A DNA stretch of 6,952 bases, from NCBI GenBank assembly GCA_023229385.1, contig JALNZI010000073.1, forward strand, positions 1-6,952. Direction: 5' to 3'. Positions within the stretch are counted from its first letter, which is position 1. The number at the start of each line of letters is the position of its first letter. The notes below the pieces were generated by a model. It was given only the letters and a program-made list of their open reading frames with translations. It was not told the DNA's origin and did not search any database. Of the stretch, positions 5,426 to 6,952 are shown piece by piece. Source of the DNA: Candidatus Omnitrophota bacterium. GTDB lineage: Bacteria; Omnitrophota; Gorgyraeia; Gygaellales; Profunditerraquicolaceae. The position numbers were made by a program, and so were the translations under genes.

Positions 5426-5945
5426 AGCTTATCTCTCCTTCATCAGCACCTCTACCCACAGCCATCAGATACCCCCTTGCCCGCTCCGCCAGCCGATAAC
5501 GGGAAACAATATCCCAAAATGCCCGGCTGTGATTCGGCTCTATCAAATGCGCCATTTCATGAATTAAAACATATTTCCTGACCCATTCCGGCATCAAACC
5601 TATTTTATGCGATATGCGGATCCGCGCGGTACCATAGTTACAACAGCCGAATTTACTATTTTGCGTAGTAACATACTCGATAGATTCCACTTTTAACTTA
5701 TTGGCGAAATATCTTTTGTTAAGCTTATCCGCCAAGTCTGAAAGATTGCGCTCTTTCCCCAGTTCTTCCTTGAGTTTTTTTCTGGCGAATTTTAATTTAA
5801 AATCAATGACAATCTTATTCAGGCGCTCATCAGAAAGCATTAGGGGGGCATTAACCAAAAGCAGATCCTTGACTAATCGCGCGCTTACCGTACGCAAGCG
5901 CCTTTTACTGCGGATTATTTTTACTTCCATATTTAATATTCCCAT
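5415..5945 (-). CDS. YgjP-type (WSS1/SprT-like, DUF45) zinc metallopeptidase
   Basis: The 176-residue protein has the core HEMAH (His129, Glu130, His133) followed by IEPNHSRAFW with a third likely zinc ligand, His139. This spacing and the preceding MPEWVRKYVLI match YgjP/DUF45 predicted metallopeptidases. The usual WGSC strand before the active site appears as FGCCNYGTARIRI (99-111), so Trp and Ser are replaced by Phe and Cys. The N-terminal part (residues 7-60) also fits the family's strand-rich arm, though the family is usually somewhat longer (about 230-240 residues). Function is unproven; peptidase activity is inferred from the motif. It is soluble, with no signal peptide. ATG at 5945 is used here; ATG at 5930 (M6) is possible, since neither has a strong ribosome site. 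It is first behind an extended -10 promoter, and its last codons overlap the DUF362 gene. Confidence 0.85.
   Translation of the reverse strand: MGILNMEVKIIRSKRRLRTVSARLVKDLLLVNAPLMLSDERLNKIVIDFKLKFARKKLKEELGKERNLSDLADKLNKRYFANKLKVESIEYVTTQNSKFGCCNYGTARIRISHKIGLMPEWVRKYVLIHEMAHLIEPNHSRAFWDIVSRYRLAERARGYLMAVGRGADEGEISYEK
5433..5440 (-). promoter_or_regulatory. Ribosome binding site of the DUF362 iron-sulfur protein gene, inside the peptidase gene
   Basis: Reads AAGGAGAG on the minus strand, seven bases before ATG at 5425. It lies within the coding end of the metallopeptidase gene, so translation of the two is probably coupled. Confidence 0.7.
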
Positions 5946-5964
5946 GCTTAAAATTTACCGGAAT

Positions 5965-5973
5965 ATTATAGCA
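5965..5973 (-). promoter_or_regulatory. Extended -10 promoter upstream of the metallopeptidase gene
   Basis: Minus strand reads TGCTATAAT, again a perfect TGnTATAAT. It begins four bases after the ABC-F stop codon and predicts a start near 5958, leaving only about 13 nt before ATG 5945, or about 28 nt before ATG 5930. No convincing -35 is found at 16-18 nt spacing. Confidence 0.55.
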
Positions 5974-5976
5974 TAT

Positions 5977-6952
5977 TTAACGGGTAGTTTTATACAATTC
6001 GTGGCGTTGGGCAGTGACTTGTTCATTGGCAAGGTATTCATCGAAACTTGTATCCATCCGGTCAATATAACCTTTAGGCGTAATCTCAATAATCCGGTTA
6101 GCCACAGTTTGCACTAACTGATGGTCATGCGAAGAAAACAGGATTGTGCCGCGGAATTTCTCCAGGCCCCGGTTTAAAGCAGTGATTGATTCCAGGTCAA
6201 GGTGATTGGTCGGCTCATCCAGAATAAGCACATTCGGCTGACTAACCATCATCCGGGTGAGCATGCATCTTGCTTTTTCGCCGCCGGATAAAACATCCAC
6301 CGGCTTAAGCGATTCCTCTCCTGAAAAAAGCATGCGCCCCAGGAAAGCGTGGATGAATTCTTTTTCGGTATTCACTGAATACTGCTTAAGCCAATCCGCT
6401 ACGCTCAATTGGATATTAAAAAATGCGGCATTATCCCTGGGATAATAGGCCCGCTTAGTTGAAAATCCCCATTTAAAGCTGCCGCTATCCGCCGGACTTT
6501 CATTCATTAAAATCTGAAAAAGTATGGTTTTAGCCAAATCATTCGGCCCAACAAAAGCTATCTTATCACCCTTGTTAACGTTTATGCTTAAACGCTCAAA
6601 CATCACCTGGCCATCGCTTGCCTTAAACAGATTACTGATACTTAAAAGGTCATTACCTGCTTCACGTTCCGGCTCAAAATTAATATAAGGGTATTTTCGC
6701 GAAGAAGGCTCTATATTCAAGACGGTAAGTTTTTCCAGAATCTTTTTTCGGCTGGTGGCCTGGCGCGATTTAGAAGCATTATTGGCAAAACGCATAATGA
6801 ACTCTTTTAGTTCCTTGCGCTTCTCCTCTATCTTCTTATTTGCTTCGCTGCGCTGGCGCGCGGCAAGCTGGCTTGCCTCGGCCCAAAAAGTATAATTTCC
6901 CGGATACAGGTGGATCTTTCCGAAATCAATATCCGCAATATGAGTACAGACC
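5977..6952 (-). CDS. ABC-F family ATPase, YkpA/YbiT type, C-terminal part (5' end outside the window)
   Basis: The frame is open to the right edge, giving 324 visible residues; the first ATPase domain and start codon are missing. From the edge, VCTHIADIDFGKIHLYPGNY ends ATPase domain 1, followed by the charged helical inter-domain arm (about bases 6700-6890) that contacts the P-site tRNA in ABC-F proteins. ATPase domain 2 follows: Walker A at 6526-6549, LSGGE at 6277-6291, Walker B and D-loop (VLILDEPTNHLD) at 6196-6231, and the switch His in SSHDHQ at 6127-6129. There is no transmembrane segment. Known ABC-F proteins act on ribosomes in translation or antibiotic protection; the YkpA/YbiT group is a housekeeping type with less clear roles. 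Walker A reads GPNDLAKT, with Ala where Gly normally precedes Lys; I believe this also occurs in YkpA-like relatives. It ends 31 nt before the metallopeptidase gene. Confidence 0.93.
   Translation of the reverse strand, partial: VCTHIADIDFGKIHLYPGNYTFWAEASQLAARQRSEANKKIEEKRKELKEFIMRFANNASKSRQATSRKKILEKLTVLNIEPSSRKYPYINFEPEREAGNDLLSISNLFKASDGQVMFERLSINVNKGDKIAFVGPNDLAKTILFQILMNESPADSGSFKWGFSTKRAYYPRDNAAFFNIQLSVADWLKQYSVNTEKEFIHAFLGRMLFSGEESLKPVDVLSGGEKARCMLTRMMVSQPNVLILDEPTNHLDLESITALNRGLEKFRGTILFSSHDHQLVQTVANRIIEITPKGYIDRMDTSFDEYLANEQVTAQRHELYKTTR

Noticed and set aside
5946..5979. Inverted repeat between the ABC-F and metallopeptidase genes as a terminator
   Set aside because: Only short AT-rich and broken TACC/GGTA arms pair, with no GC-rich stem followed by a T run; the stretch is better explained by the extended -10 promoter.
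5701..6117. Plus-strand open frame of 138 codons and other plus-strand frames (1313-1495, 2692-2961, 3232-3770, 3921-4103, 5243-5581, 6257-6445)
   Set aside because: All lie opposite well-supported minus-strand genes with recognisable motifs, and none resembles a known protein.
1..6952. tRNA, rRNA, CRISPR array, insertion sequence or long repeats
   Set aside because: No cloverleaf, spaced direct repeats, terminal inverted repeats or transposase-like coding was seen, and coding density leaves no space for them.

Overview
The window holds ten leftward-reading (minus-strand) protein genes plus a left-end partial one, packed with almost no spacer; no gene on the plus strand, RNA gene, mobile element, CRISPR or long repeat could be supported. 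The DNA is moderately AT-rich and most genes have strong AGGAGG-type ribosome sites. The gene mix (a TIGR04073 exosortase-system-associated protein, a DUF2934 mini-protein, a PilZ protein, a half-length TauE/SafE permease, a YkpA/YbiT-type ABC-F protein) suggests an uncultivated Gram-negative lineage of the Omnitrophota / PVC-Elusimicrobia kind. This is an inference from gene content; there is no rRNA or marker gene to confirm it.

Reading in the direction of transcription (right to left): (1) the 3' part of an ABC-F ribosome-associated ATPase (5977-6952, cut by the window edge). (2) A two-gene unit behind an extended -10 promoter at about 5970: a YgjP-type zinc metallopeptidase (5415-5945) whose end overlaps the start of a DUF362 iron-sulfur protein with two [4Fe-4S] motifs (4358-5425). 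(3) A second extended -10 promoter at about 4345, followed by eight genes separated by 0-30 nt: PilZ protein, DRE-TIM aldolase, KDPG/KHG-type aldolase, DUF2934 mini-protein, TIGR04073 secreted protein, a small membrane/coiled-coil protein, half-size TauE/SafE permease, and a persulfide dioxygenase-rhodanese fusion cut by the left edge.

Two functional pairings stand out. At the distal end, the permease and the persulfide dioxygenase-rhodanese fusion form a plausible sulfide/persulfide oxidation and sulfite export module. In the middle, two aldolases of different folds meet stop-to-start with no spacer, suggesting linked 2-oxo-acid chemistry whose substrate cannot be told from sequence. The PilZ protein at the head implies c-di-GMP sensing near these functions, but co-transcription does not prove a shared pathway. 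No stretch longer than about 60 bases lacks a gene.
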